Part shown: in pieces, positions 23,633 through 32,535 of the stretch | Layout: every line of letters begins with the position of its first letter | Numbering within the stretch: the stretch's first letter is position 1 | From: a virus | IMG/VR virus record: IMGVR_UViG_3300028654_000010 | Coordinates: 1-64,000 of that record | Direction: 5' to 3' (one strand) | DNA: 64,000 bases | The notes under the pieces: generated by a model | Told to the model about the DNA's origin: nothing | The model's input: only the letters and a program-made list of their open reading frames with translations | Databases searched by the model: none | Made by a program: the position numbers and the translations under genes

Positions 23633-24495
23633 GTTCCCTCCGAAGTGAGTTCAGTGCTGAGCTTGGTGTACAGCATGAACCGCGTCACCGCATCATCATC
23701 AACCACGTCGAACGTCTCACCCGCGAGGTGATTGTAGACTTCTTCGAGCTTCTTGTTGATGTGAACGTCGTCTGGATTATTGCGTTGATAGAGCTCAATC
23801 TCCATGACCAGTCCCTGGCGGACTTCCTGAAGTTTGAGCTTGATTGAGGCAGGATCGTCGTTGGCCGTCGAGAAGGCGTAGGCACGGAGCAGTTGCTTTT
23901 GAGTATCGCTGAGCGCGTGAGCGTACTTCTCATTGAGGCGCTTCATCATCATCTTCATCAACAATCGACTGTGCCCGGGACTGTCATCTGAGACCACGGT
24001 GTCGACGGGCGTTGCCTTCTCAGTCACCAACCACTTCAACAATTGATCCTCATACTGAGCGACCCTACCTAGGTCACTGTCGGCAACACGCCAGTCGTTC
24101 AACAGCGTCTGTACCGTTGCATACATCTTGTACTCATTGACCTGGTGATCGTAGAAGTCGCTATCGTTGATCGCGCGATTGATGGTGTTGATCAATACGG
24201 ACTTTTCACGATCGAGCTTTGCAACATCGTGCGAACGAGCTGCAAGCTTGGCTTCTTGAATGATCGACGCGGCAATGGCCTCGCTCGACACCGTCGTCCT
24301 GAGCAGAGAGTTGATGAGACGAAATTCTCGGTACAGCTCACAGCCCGGCTTAAAGTGCCGACGAATCACCTTGAGTGCCACGTTCGAGCGTTTGGTGTTG
24401 TTCTCAACCAACGCACGCGAGATGCTGTAGACCAAAAACTCGTAGAGGAGCCCGGTATTTCGGCGTTTGTTGTGTGAATTTGACCTAGGCTTCAT
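23629..24495 (-). CDS. conserved head-block protein between gp20 and gp21
   Basis: 288 residues, helical throughout. It starts MKPRSNSHNKRRNTGLLYEF, followed by LVYSISRALVENN and VIRRHFKPGCELYREFRLIN. I recognise this arrangement (RRNTGLLYEFLV...HFKPG.ELY.EFRL) as a conserved unknown of T4-like environmental phages, always beside gp20/gp21. ATGA overlaps on both sides show strict co-translation with the portal and protease. A role in prohead core or portal assembly is inferred from position. Confidence 0.75.
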   Translation of the reverse strand: MKPRSNSHNKRRNTGLLYEFLVYSISRALVENNTKRSNVALKVIRRHFKPGCELYREFRLINSLLRTTVSSEAIAASIIQEAKLAARSHDVAKLDREKSVLINTINRAINDSDFYDHQVNEYKMYATVQTLLNDWRVADSDLGRVAQYEDQLLKWLVTEKATPVDTVVSDDSPGHSRLLMKMMMKRLNEKYAHALSDTQKQLLRAYAFSTANDDPASIKLKLQEVRQGLVMEIELYQRNNPDDVHINKKLEEVYNHLAGETFDVVDDDAVTRFMLYTKLSTELTSEGT

Positions 24496-27400
24496 TCGTC
24501 GTCCTCCCCGGTGGGATCACCAATAAGTACTGCGCTCTCGTTGAGCTGACCGCGACTCGGCGTAACGTCAGCATCAATGTCAAGATCGAACATGGATTGA
24601 CCTCCTCCATCGATCTCATCCTGCACATCACGGCCCTCATTCAACGTAGCTCGAGTAACCTCACCATCGGCAGTGAACTTAGCTGTCATTCTCCTCATTG
24701 TTGACATAATGTCAGCAGACAGTCTCGTCCGGCGCCCGATGGGAGGCGAACTACCCTCAGCGAATGGATTCGTCACGACTGACTTCAACCAATCATTGTC
24801 GTAGGGATCTTCCATCGCGGGATTGTCATTCGACGTCATCTTCTGAAAGTCAGGCATGTGCGTCTTGCTGGCACCGTGGTTGCGGTGGCGACTGTTGTTA
24901 TAGAGGGCCTTTTGGAGCTGCGACTTGGGCTTGATGGGTTTGCTATCATCGCTGTCACCCAACTTCAATGCGAATGACTCATTGTCATTGTCGTCGCCGC
25001 TGGTCAACAATTGAGCGCCGGGCTCAACCTCTTCTTCGGGTTCTTCACCCGCATTCTCTTCAGGTGGAGCCTTCTCTTCGCCACCACCTGCTTCTTCGGC
25101 GCCGCCACCTTCATCGCCACCACCAGCGCCGGCGTCTCCAAAGAGGTCATCGTCACCCCCGCCTCCACCTGCACCCCCGCCTCCACCGTCGTCAGCACCC
25201 TCACCTGCCTCGATGGCATCATCGATCTTCTTTTCAGCCAACCGTTCCTCGTCGATGGCCTCCATCTGCTCGTCGTTCAATCCCCAGATCTCCTTGCGAA
25301 TGAACTTCTTGCTGGCCATACCCTCGGGGGCCGAACCCGCAATTTCAAACTTGGCGCGCCACAGCTCCAACTTCTGCTGTTGAGCGACGGTCGACGGATT
25401 GCTGAGGCGTAGGGTGAAGTTCTGCAGGTCCTCATTGTCAAAGCCATGAGCGTACAGGTGAATGATGGCCAACTTATTGAGCTCGGCCATCATCGTCTTC
25501 TGAATGACGGAGATGGTGCGGGAGAACCGAATGTCCTCCTGTGCCAGCGTCGCCTTGCTGCTCAACATCTCATCGTAGCCCAAGTAGGCCCGCGGGATCT
25601 TCAGTGCAGCGAACAGCTTCTTCTGAATGTAGGCGACGTCCTCAACTGCGGCAGTGTTGACACCACCCGCCAACGTGTCGATCTTAGTGCCGCTCTCGCC
25701 ACCACGCACCGGGATGAAAAAGTCCTCCTCAACGGACATCGGATTATAGCGTAGGTCGACGCGGCCAGTTTGGTTGTCAACGACCGGCGTCGTCCTCATC
25801 TGTTGACGTTGCTGTTCGATGTAATTGTTGACTTCAGTCGCGGGCACGTTGGCCACGTCAATGTAGAAAACGCGGCGCTCGGGGGCACGCACGACGCGGT
25901 AGACCAACATGGCGTCCTCGATCAGGATGAGCTGGCGCCAGATGCGGCGCGCGGGCTCAATGATCGACGAGCCATATGGGAGGAACATGTCATTGCCCAA
26001 CAAGCGGAAGTGGGTCACCTCCCAATTTTCGAGCGTCCTGTTGCCCAACGTCACCCAACGATAACGGACGGCGAAGGGATCTTCACGGTCATAGTTCTCT
26101 TCGCGCTCGACCTCGTTGACCGGGATCGGGAAAGCGTTGACGACGCCGTACTCGGGCGACACGTCATTGTAGAGGAAGAAGTCGCCGTACTTGCAGAGGT
26201 TACGAGCCCACGAGCGCAAGTTGAATTCAATGTTGAGGACGTTGTAGAAGAGGTCCTCGAGCAGCTCCTTGATCTTCTCATTGTCGGAGTAGACGTGGAG
26301 GCACATGCCCTTCTCATCTGCGGCGACGGTCTCATCGGCATAGATGTCCATCGCGGCAGCGATCTCAGGGGTGTTGTGTGAGATGACGCTGTCGGTTGCA
26401 AAGTTCTTGTAACCATCGACTGTGAGGTCATAGAGGGGAATGATGCCGACGTACTCGACAGAAACGACCTTGCAGTTCTGGTAAGATGCGCCGAACTCAC
26501 TAAACTTCTTGAAGCCGTTCTGCGCAAGGCGAGAGATAATCGTATTCTTGTTGACACCTAGCTTTTCAGTCAGACGTGGCAAGGTGAGGCCTGGTTCGAA
26601 AGCATCACAGATCTGTTTGAACGTGAGATCGCTGCCGTTTGAACCCTTGGGACGACCTCCTTGACGAATTTGTTTGTAGGTAGTCAACCCACATTCCTTC
26701 CTCACATCATTCCACGTTCGATTAATGCGCCGATTGAGGAACTTATCGAGGACATTGACGGTACAACCTAACTTCACCGCCATCGAACGTTTGGTGTCTG
26801 CCTCAACAATCAAGTGTTTGATCGTGTCAAGCGACAGTTCACGCGTTAGCTTTGAGGCCTGATGAATGACAACCTCAGGTATACCGTGACCATATGCCGC
26901 TGTAAACGCTTCGAACGTAGGAAACCCATTGGCAGTGAGCCGCTCATGAACCAAGAACGTAGTGACATTAAGGGCCCTGGACACTTTGGTGATGTCGAAG
27001 CCAACCTTCTCAGCGATCTGAATGATTCTAGAGAACGTGACATCGTTGCGGCGCGATGGTGCATTGTTACGCATCCACTCTGCGTGCTGTTTTTTGAACC
27101 TTTCGATCCATTCTTGATTCTCTGGCGCCCACTTCACCCCATTGTTGAGCGCTGCATGGTACGAGCTGTGGTCGCTCTTCGTCATGATACGCAAGTTCTC
27201 AGGCCTGTTGTCGGTCTTGACGAAGTTGATGTGGTGAACGCACTCATCCTCAGTCAACTCTCGTCCGGCCACCCACTCAGATACCAGCTGGTGTTCCTTC
27301 GTCCACCCGCGAAAACGTCCATCCATCGTGTAGACCCACGAGTACCCCTTAGTGCCCTCTTCTGCGTTCGCAAACAGATCCTTGCGGTAGAATGGCATCA

Positions 27401-27935
27401 TCGCATCGCCAGGCTGTAAGTCCTCAGTCTTGCGATACGTACCATCGCGCAACATCAAGCGGTGTTCGGGGCTCAACGTCAGCGACTTGCCGTTATCGAA
27501 CGTCACCTTCCACGCATGGTCAACACACGTTTGGCGCGCCTGCTTACCCCATGCAGGTACAATGCGCTTCTGCTCATGGTCATAAGAGTAAACGATGAAC
27601 GTCTTGTTGGGATCTGCTTCACACTCCGCAGCCAACTCGGCGATTGTCTTGAACCCATCAGGTTGGGCAATCAAGGTCGCACCGTCAACACTATATTCCA
27701 TCTCTTGAAAATCTTGATACCTCATTAATCGTTCCGAGAGATTGTATGCGTTGCTCGTGATCGTCGCATACGTGGGAGACAACGACTTCTGAAAGAGCAG
27801 GGTACCCGAGCTCTTCGTCTTATCGGCGACAGCAATGCTCGTGTCGAGGGCACGTATCTTCCTCTTCACGACTGGGCCACTCTTGAAAAGTCGACTTAAC
27901 CTTCTAAAGAGGCTTCTAGGTTCGCGTTTCGCCAT
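24492..27935 (-). CDS. 20: portal vertex protein, T4 gp20-like, interrupted by an intein
   Basis: 1147 residues as translated; ~707 after splicing. Exteins: MAKREPRSLF at the start, NLSERLMRYQDFQEMEY (to residue 81), then TPEIAAAMDIYADETVAADE (from 522) and the gp20 body (RAPERRVFYIDVANVPATEV; GYDEMLSSKATLAQEDIRFS). The C-terminal ~200 residues are an acidic, Gly-rich extension absent from T4 (GGGGGAGGGGGDDDLFGD). The dodecameric portal is the DNA entry channel of the head and the terminase dock. The intein sits exactly inside the highly conserved MEYTPEIA motif. AGAGGGG ribosome site before the ATG. Confidence 0.93.
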   Translation of the reverse strand: MAKREPRSLFRRLSRLFKSGPVVKRKIRALDTSIAVADKTKSSGTLLFQKSLSPTYATITSNAYNLSERLMRYQDFQEMEYSVDGATLIAQPDGFKTIAELAAECEADPNKTFIVYSYDHEQKRIVPAWGKQARQTCVDHAWKVTFDNGKSLTLSPEHRLMLRDGTYRKTEDLQPGDAMMPFYRKDLFANAEEGTKGYSWVYTMDGRFRGWTKEHQLVSEWVAGRELTEDECVHHINFVKTDNRPENLRIMTKSDHSSYHAALNNGVKWAPENQEWIERFKKQHAEWMRNNAPSRRNDVTFSRIIQIAEKVGFDITKVSRALNVTTFLVHERLTANGFPTFEAFTAAYGHGIPEVVIHQASKLTRELSLDTIKHLIVEADTKRSMAVKLGCTVNVLDKFLNRRINRTWNDVRKECGLTTYKQIRQGGRPKGSNGSDLTFKQICDAFEPGLTLPRLTEKLGVNKNTIISRLAQNGFKKFSEFGASYQNCKVVSVEYVGIIPLYDLTVDGYKNFATDSVISHNTPEIAAAMDIYADETVAADEKGMCLHVYSDNEKIKELLEDLFYNVLNIEFNLRSWARNLCKYGDFFLYNDVSPEYGVVNAFPIPVNEVEREENYDREDPFAVRYRWVTLGNRTLENWEVTHFRLLGNDMFLPYGSSIIEPARRIWRQLILIEDAMLVYRVVRAPERRVFYIDVANVPATEVNNYIEQQRQQMRTTPVVDNQTGRVDLRYNPMSVEEDFFIPVRGGESGTKIDTLAGGVNTAAVEDVAYIQKKLFAALKIPRAYLGYDEMLSSKATLAQEDIRFSRTISVIQKTMMAELNKLAIIHLYAHGFDNEDLQNFTLRLSNPSTVAQQQKLELWRAKFEIAGSAPEGMASKKFIRKEIWGLNDEQMEAIDEERLAEKKIDDAIEAGEGADDGGGGGAGGGGGDDDLFGDAGAGGGDEGGGAEEAGGGEEKAPPEENAGEEPEEEVEPGAQLLTSGDDNDNESFALKLGDSDDSKPIKPKSQLQKALYNNSRHRNHGASKTHMPDFQKMTSNDNPAMEDPYDNDWLKSVVTNPFAEGSSPPIGRRTRLSADIMSTMRRMTAKFTADGEVTRATLNEGRDVQDEIDGGGQSMFDLDIDADVTPSRGQLNESAVLIGDPTGEDDE
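26373..27692 (-). mobile_element. portal-gene intein with HNH endonuclease
   Basis: 440 residues, Ser82 to Asn521 of the precursor. Block A begins SVDGATLIAQPDG (Ser at position 1 instead of Cys). Block B is LTLSPEHRLMLRDG. Block F is VVSVEYVGIIPLYDLTVDG, and block G is SVISHN followed by extein Thr522. The insert contains an HNH-type endonuclease (CVHHINFVKTDNRPENLRIM) and two or more helix-turn-helix repeats likely to read the target (LTLPRLTEKLGVNKNTIISR). All residues needed for splicing appear present, so it should be removed from the protein. Confidence 0.92.
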
Positions 27936-27994
27936 TCTTCTGTGCCCCTCTAGTCAAGAGAGAGCTCCCTTCGTTCGATCCTACATCACAAACG

Positions 27995-28300
27995 TCACGC
28001 CTGCGGCCACCAAAACATCTTCTTCTCAGGATCCCAGACCTCGTGTTCATAGGCATCCTTCATGTGAAGTTGACCCGTACCGTCAATGAAGAAGTAGGAG
28101 TCACAGGCGTCCATGTAGTGCTGCAGATGTTTGGGTGTCTTGATGTCACGACCATTGAGGTCCTGCATGTCACCATTCAACAGGTACTTGTATGCGTCAG
28201 GAAACTGCTGCTTCACCTGTGCCAGCGTCATAATCTTAGGGTGATCCTCAATCTCTTCCTTGATCAATCGCCTCAACCGCTCAACGCTGACACGAATCAC
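27995..28300 (-). CDS. small protein with LR-helix propeptide
   Basis: 101 residues, GTG start overlapping the upstream stop. The N-terminus MIRVSVERLRRLIKEEIEDH is the clearest copy of the recurring short helix and contains L-I-K-E. The body (FPDAYKYLLNGDMQDLNGRD; SYFFIDGTGQLHMKDAYEHE) has no recognised domain. It lies between terminase and portal, where T4 has the tail sheath and tube genes. Confidence 0.7.
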   Translation of the reverse strand: MIRVSVERLRRLIKEEIEDHPKIMTLAQVKQQFPDAYKYLLNGDMQDLNGRDIKTPKHLQHYMDACDSYFFIDGTGQLHMKDAYEHEVWDPEKKMFWWPQA

Positions 28301-28932
28301 GGCACCACCTCGCCGAGCCCATCATATTGATCCGTCTCCTTCACGTACAGCGCATCCGCACTTGAACCCACCGCATAGCCCCCGTCGTGGTGGTAAGCCG
28401 TCCACTCGAAGCCATCCTTGACGTCGACGAACTTCAGGTCAACCTGCGTCGGATCCTCGTTGTCGGTGTGCTCGCCGTTCTTGTCGACCCAACCCACGAA
28501 GTTGCTCTGCGTGCGGTCTCGACCCGCCTTGACGAGGTAGGTGTTGCCCACTTCGAGGTGCTGCCAGTTCTGCTCCGTTACCTTCTCGAGCTTGCCGTCG
28601 CCGCCCGTGGCCTCCTTCAAGGCACCTTCCTTCTTCACGGCCTTTAGCGACACCTTCTTGGGCTCCACCTTGACCCTGGCGACGTAGGAGCCCGGGGTAT
28701 TGACCATGTCCTCCAGCACCTTCTCAATGTTGCCCAAGTGCGGCGTCAGCGCATTGACGGCGGCAGGCGACGCCTTCTCCTTGAACTTCTCGATCGCCTT
28801 CAACAGGTTCGAGGCACCGCCGACGATGGCCGCGGCGCTGGCGTGGTCGACGGCTTCAGTGACCTGCGAGGTCTCTTCGTTGATCAGGTGCCGCAGTCTC
28901 AGTAGGCCGATCTTGGGAGTTTGGGTCGTCAT
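28297..28932 (-). CDS. protein with LR-helix propeptide, 211 residues
   Basis: The start at 28932 is chosen from AGAAGG six bases upstream. N-terminal MTTQTPKIGLLRLRHLINEE carries the short helix with an I-N-E site. A helical segment (ASNLLKAIEKFKEKASPAAV) and a beta-like C-terminal half follow (NTYLVKAGRDRTQSNFVGWV; DLKFVDVKDGFEWTAYHHDG). Unknown function. A weak TACCTA version of the promoter element lies upstream (AATACCTATG). Confidence 0.7.
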   Translation of the reverse strand: MTTQTPKIGLLRLRHLINEETSQVTEAVDHASAAAIVGGASNLLKAIEKFKEKASPAAVNALTPHLGNIEKVLEDMVNTPGSYVARVKVEPKKVSLKAVKKEGALKEATGGDGKLEKVTEQNWQHLEVGNTYLVKAGRDRTQSNFVGWVDKNGEHTDNEDPTQVDLKFVDVKDGFEWTAYHHDGGYAVGSSADALYVKETDQYDGLGEVVP

Positions 28933-28969
28933 GGGCATCCTTCTGCAATCATAGGTATTCGCCACCCGT

Positions 28970-31810
28970 TCATCTAGTCAACCAGCGAAAGTCACTGACG
29001 TCTCTTTGGTACGGATTACGTGGTGCCACCTGCGACGCGTCGCGTGGTCGATAGACACTCTGTGCATTCATGCCCTTGATGTTGGGATTGACCAAAGGCT
29101 GTGCCTCGTTGACGCCGCCGGGCATCTGATTGATGTCCCGAACGTGGACGCGGGTCGCATTGAGGATAGCGTACGACATGGCGACGGCCTGTTCACTGAG
29201 GCCATTGCTGCCCTCGACCAACCAACAACCAATGGCGAGGCTCATGATCAAGTCATCGAAGCTGTCCTTGCCGGCCATGGGCTTGTTGCCGTTCCACACG
29301 AAGGCCTGCAATTGATCATAGAGGCGCTGTGAGTACGTCTTCAACGTCTTGTTGCGAATCATCTCCTCCAGCTTGGCCAGGATCTGCACCCGTGACTTCT
29401 GGTTAGTCGGGAAACCCGGCAGCTCCTCAGAGTTGGTGGGCACGTAATTGAAGGGGTCGCCGCCGTTGCTGGTGTAGTACAGCTTCTTGTAGCCCAGCGC
29501 ATCGCGGAGTTTGACGTTGACGAAGTAGCCAAAGGTGTTGTTCTCGGGCACCAATAGGGCATCGTTGTACTTGCGGCCCCACTCGTTCAACATGTCGGCC
29601 AGTTTCTCGGGCGGCACCTTGCCCATGTACTCGGCGGCCACTTCGCAGTCACCCGCATCGATGATGTGAAAGGCCGAATAATCACGTGCATCGCCCCTCG
29701 ACACGTCGGCGCTGATGACGTAGGTGTGACCAGCAATGGGTGGGCTCCAGACCCAGATGTTGCGATCAAAGCCCTCCTTCGACGCAGGTTGCATGATCTG
29801 CAACTTTAGGTCATCGAGGTCACCGGGTTGTAGGAAGGTGTCACCCGACGTGATGAAGTCGCAATTGTGAAGAACTGCAGATTGAGCAACAAATGAATTG
29901 TCATCGGCCACACTGATATCATAGACGGTGTAACCCCCATCGACATCACGAAGGTGCGATATATCCTTCAATGAGTGCTGACCAACAAAGTACTCACCAA
30001 TGAGACGCGTCCTTGATCCGGGCTTGTACAATTGTCCGCGTTCGAGCAATTCACGGTACGTCGTCCCACCTGCCTGAAACTCGAGATACCACATATCATG
30101 GTGCTTTGGGTTCTTTTTACTACGTTCAACACGCCCGATCCGAGGATACAGACCAAACATGGTGTTGAGGGTACGTAATTGATACACCAACTTCGACGAA
30201 GTACTGAACGTGGATGTCTTCGTAGTGTGCTCGTGATTACCATCTCCCGCGTGATGCCCATACAATAGACCTTTGATAAACTCACGGCCACATGATAGAA
30301 CCCTATCAAGATCAAGATGTTTAATAGGAGCCGTTTGACCCATGACAAACGATCTGACAAGCGCACCAACATGTTTATTGTGTGTCCACAGACGACAACC
30401 ATTTGCAATCTCTGATGGAGACAACGTCGTTCGACAACCCAACTTCTCGAGAAAATCAACGCACCAACGAGCGTGTGTCTCCATCTCATCAATGTGAAAC
30501 CCCATGTCAAGCCCACCCCGTGCATTACACCCCTCAGCCAAGTACAATCCTACAAACATGCCTAAGTCAAAGTCAACAGGCACATGACGTTTAGTACTAC
30601 CCCATTGCTTCACATAGCGGCACGTGTCAGGCGTTACATCGACTGATGGGTAAAGCGTCGACAAATCAATCGACGTCAAGCGTTCAGTGGGTTCATCAGG
30701 CCTAAACACTGGTACTAGCGCGTTGAGAATTCGATCCGTGGTCTTACGAGTACCGGCAATTGTCGTAGCCTCAATCCACGATGGCTCACACGCATTCTGT
30801 TCAATCCATTGAAGTGACGTGATCTGATTGGCACGAAAACGGTATGACAACATGGGATGATTGCCAGTCAAGACGAACTTACACTGACGACTACCTGGTG
30901 AACTGACCTCATACAGTTCCTCGCCGTCTTTTACAAGCCTACTATTTACCCGGGTGACAGGACGAAACCTACCAACGTGCGTCATGACCAAGTCGCCGAT
31001 GTGCAACTCTTCTGCCATCTTGTACCCATCAGGCGTCACAATCTTGGTATCACCGCCCACGCACAAGAACTCCTGAGCGACCTTACGCCTCGACAGCGAT
31101 CTGCTCTCCTTCACAAACCACGCCTGATCGTGTTCCGGGTGCACATCCCACATCAGCCTAATGGGATTGAAGTCATTGAGGCCCGCCTCGGCCTCGACCC
31201 ACAGGCGGTAGTACTGGCCACCGACACCATTGGGCGTCGACAAGATGATGGCACTACCTCCCGTCGAGAAGGTGGGTGCCAGTCCTGTCCAGATCTCCTC
31301 AAAGTCACGGATGAAGGCAGCCTCATCAACGATCAGCAGTGACAAGGCCTCCGATCGCCCGGCATCGTCGGACGTCGGAATGGCGGTGATCGTCGAGCCA
31401 TTGCTGAAGGCGATGGCCTGCTTGGTGGGCTCAAACTTGGGTAGCAACAGCCATGGGGGCAGGCTCTGCAACATGACCCTGATCTTCTTGATGAAGTTCA
31501 TGGCCGTGGGTAGCTTGGTCGCAATGACGAGGACATTCTTGTCCTTGTGAAAGATCGCCAGCCACAGCGAGTATGCCGCGCTGATCGTCGATAGTCCCAA
31601 CTGCCGTGACTTCAGGACGATGTTGAGGCGGTGTTCTTTGAAGTCATTGATGCAGTCGTCCTGAAACGGGTAGGTCTCAAACGGGATCGTCCCCCTCTTC
31701 GGGTGCTGAATTTTGACGTAGGTCTTGATGAAGTAGATGGGATCCTTACCACACTTCAGGATCTCTTGCACCTGTTGAGGCTTCGACAGGCCTAGATGAG
31801 GTTCACTCAT
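28970..31810 (-). CDS. 17: terminase large subunit, T4 gp17-like, interrupted by an intein
   Basis: 946 residues from the ATG at 31810 (a GTG one codon earlier is possible); ~546 after splicing. Walker A is SRQLGLST (~68-75). Walker B is LLIVDEAAF (~158-166). The nuclease domain is TYVISADVSRGDARDYSAFH with the catalytic Asp, then VPENNTFGYFV. The N-terminal adenine-binding region is FETYPFQDDCINDF. gp17 pumps DNA into the prohead and cuts concatemers. The intein splits VAQEFL from CDFITSGDTFLQPG, close to the ATPase-nuclease junction. The start overlaps the previous stop (TGATG). Confidence 0.95.
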   Translation of the reverse strand: MSEPHLGLSKPQQVQEILKCGKDPIYFIKTYVKIQHPKRGTIPFETYPFQDDCINDFKEHRLNIVLKSRQLGLSTISAAYSLWLAIFHKDKNVLVIATKLPTAMNFIKKIRVMLQSLPPWLLLPKFEPTKQAIAFSNGSTITAIPTSDDAGRSEALSLLIVDEAAFIRDFEEIWTGLAPTFSTGGSAIILSTPNGVGGQYYRLWVEAEAGLNDFNPIRLMWDVHPEHDQAWFVKESRSLSRRKVAQEFLCVGGDTKIVTPDGYKMAEELHIGDLVMTHVGRFRPVTRVNSRLVKDGEELYEVSSPGSRQCKFVLTGNHPMLSYRFRANQITSLQWIEQNACEPSWIEATTIAGTRKTTDRILNALVPVFRPDEPTERLTSIDLSTLYPSVDVTPDTCRYVKQWGSTKRHVPVDFDLGMFVGLYLAEGCNARGGLDMGFHIDEMETHARWCVDFLEKLGCRTTLSPSEIANGCRLWTHNKHVGALVRSFVMGQTAPIKHLDLDRVLSCGREFIKGLLYGHHAGDGNHEHTTKTSTFSTSSKLVYQLRTLNTMFGLYPRIGRVERSKKNPKHHDMWYLEFQAGGTTYRELLERGQLYKPGSRTRLIGEYFVGQHSLKDISHLRDVDGGYTVYDISVADDNSFVAQSAVLHNCDFITSGDTFLQPGDLDDLKLQIMQPASKEGFDRNIWVWSPPIAGHTYVISADVSRGDARDYSAFHIIDAGDCEVAAEYMGKVPPEKLADMLNEWGRKYNDALLVPENNTFGYFVNVKLRDALGYKKLYYTSNGGDPFNYVPTNSEELPGFPTNQKSRVQILAKLEEMIRNKTLKTYSQRLYDQLQAFVWNGNKPMAGKDSFDDLIMSLAIGCWLVEGSNGLSEQAVAMSYAILNATRVHVRDINQMPGGVNEAQPLVNPNIKGMNAQSVYRPRDASQVAPRNPYQRDVSDFRWLTR
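29864..31063 (-). mobile_element. terminase-gene intein with LAGLIDADG endonuclease
   Basis: 400 residues beginning CVGGDTKIVTPDGYKMAEEL and ending YDISVADDNSFVAQSAVLHN, with extein Cys next. Block B is FVLTGNHPMLSY. Two LAGLIDADG-type helices are visible: LGMFVGLYLAEGCNARGG and FIKGLLYGHHAGDGNH. All canonical splice residues (Cys1, His-Asn, Cys+1) are intact. It is a different class from the portal intein (HNH), so the two arrived independently. Confidence 0.93.
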
Positions 31811-32190
31811 CACCCGATCTCGTACACCGTCTTGCGCCTGTAATAGGCACTTCGGCGGGGGTTATGAACGTTGTAGTTGGTGATCTCAAGGCTGTCTTCG
31901 CTCGACAACTCTTTGGTCGACAGTGACGCATCGGCCAATTCCTTGTAATTGGCCTTGACCACCTTCAAGACCTCGCTGGTCACCGCCTTTGATTCCTCGG
32001 CATAGCGCCGTTTCATCTCAAGTGATTCCCTCTCGGTACCAAAATTGACGATAGCGGCGTACGATGTCATCAGCCGATCAGGTCCCAACAGCGTCACCTT
32101 GACAGAGTATCCTGCCGTCTTGGGTGTCGATGAACGGCCCCACGTCGTGTCGAACGACTGTTGAAGAGCTGCGTAATCAATGTCTGCCAT
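31810..32190 (-). CDS. conserved hypothetical protein before terminase, 126 residues
   Basis: MADIDYAALQQSFDTTWGRS, then YSVKVTLLGPDRLMTSYAAI, then long helices (SEVLKVVKANYKELADASLS), and a basic C-terminus (NPRRSAYYRRKTVYEIG). It sits where T4 has the small terminase gene 16, but the sequence is not clearly gp16-like; helices plus a basic tail would be compatible with it. Good GAGGAG ribosome site. Confidence 0.65.
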   Translation of the reverse strand: MADIDYAALQQSFDTTWGRSSTPKTAGYSVKVTLLGPDRLMTSYAAIVNFGTERESLEMKRRYAEESKAVTSEVLKVVKANYKELADASLSTKELSSEDSLEITNYNVHNPRRSAYYRRKTVYEIG

Positions 32191-32210
32191 GAGAAGGTTG
32201 CTCCTCGGCC

Positions 32211-32220
32211 TAAATATGGC
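32211..32220 (-). promoter_or_regulatory. GCCATATTTA late-promoter-like element
   Basis: Core TATTTA at 32216-32211, flanked as CCATATTTAGG, 20 bases before the ATG at 32190. It is placed to drive the terminase-portal-protease operon. Confidence 0.6.
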
Positions 32221-32232
32221 CGTTGCACAGGA

Positions 32233-32535
32233 CTAACGCAGTTCAAGGACAAGTGATAGCGGTGGGCGATCAACTTCAACCCCTTGCACCTGTTCTGCTG
32301 ATGGTCGCCAACCGTCACGCCAGGCCTGTCGACGTGGATGAGCCCACATCATGGCACAGCGCTCACAGCACCCAAATTCACGGTACGCACGATCATCATC
32401 CTGCGACCGCATCAGGTGATCACAGATCGGACACGCCAGCGGCGTCACGGGTGAGGCATCGACCGGCACGATGACGACAAAGTCACCGGGTCGATCGTCG
32501 ATCAGTCTGTCTCGGAGGTACGGTCGCCATGCCAC
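32233..32535 (-). CDS. small zinc-ribbon protein
   Basis: 100 residues. ACPICDHLMRSQDD and EFGCCERCAMMWAHPR give a CxxC...CxxC zinc ribbon. The C-terminal end is hydrophobic (DRPPLSLVLELR). It overlaps the end of the gp46-like gene by 34 bases. Ribbons of this type occur in many T4-like phages with unknown role; nucleic acid or protein contact is likely. Confidence 0.75.
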   Translation of the reverse strand: MAWRPYLRDRLIDDRPGDFVVIVPVDASPVTPLACPICDHLMRSQDDDRAYREFGCCERCAMMWAHPRRQAWRDGWRPSAEQVQGVEVDRPPLSLVLELR

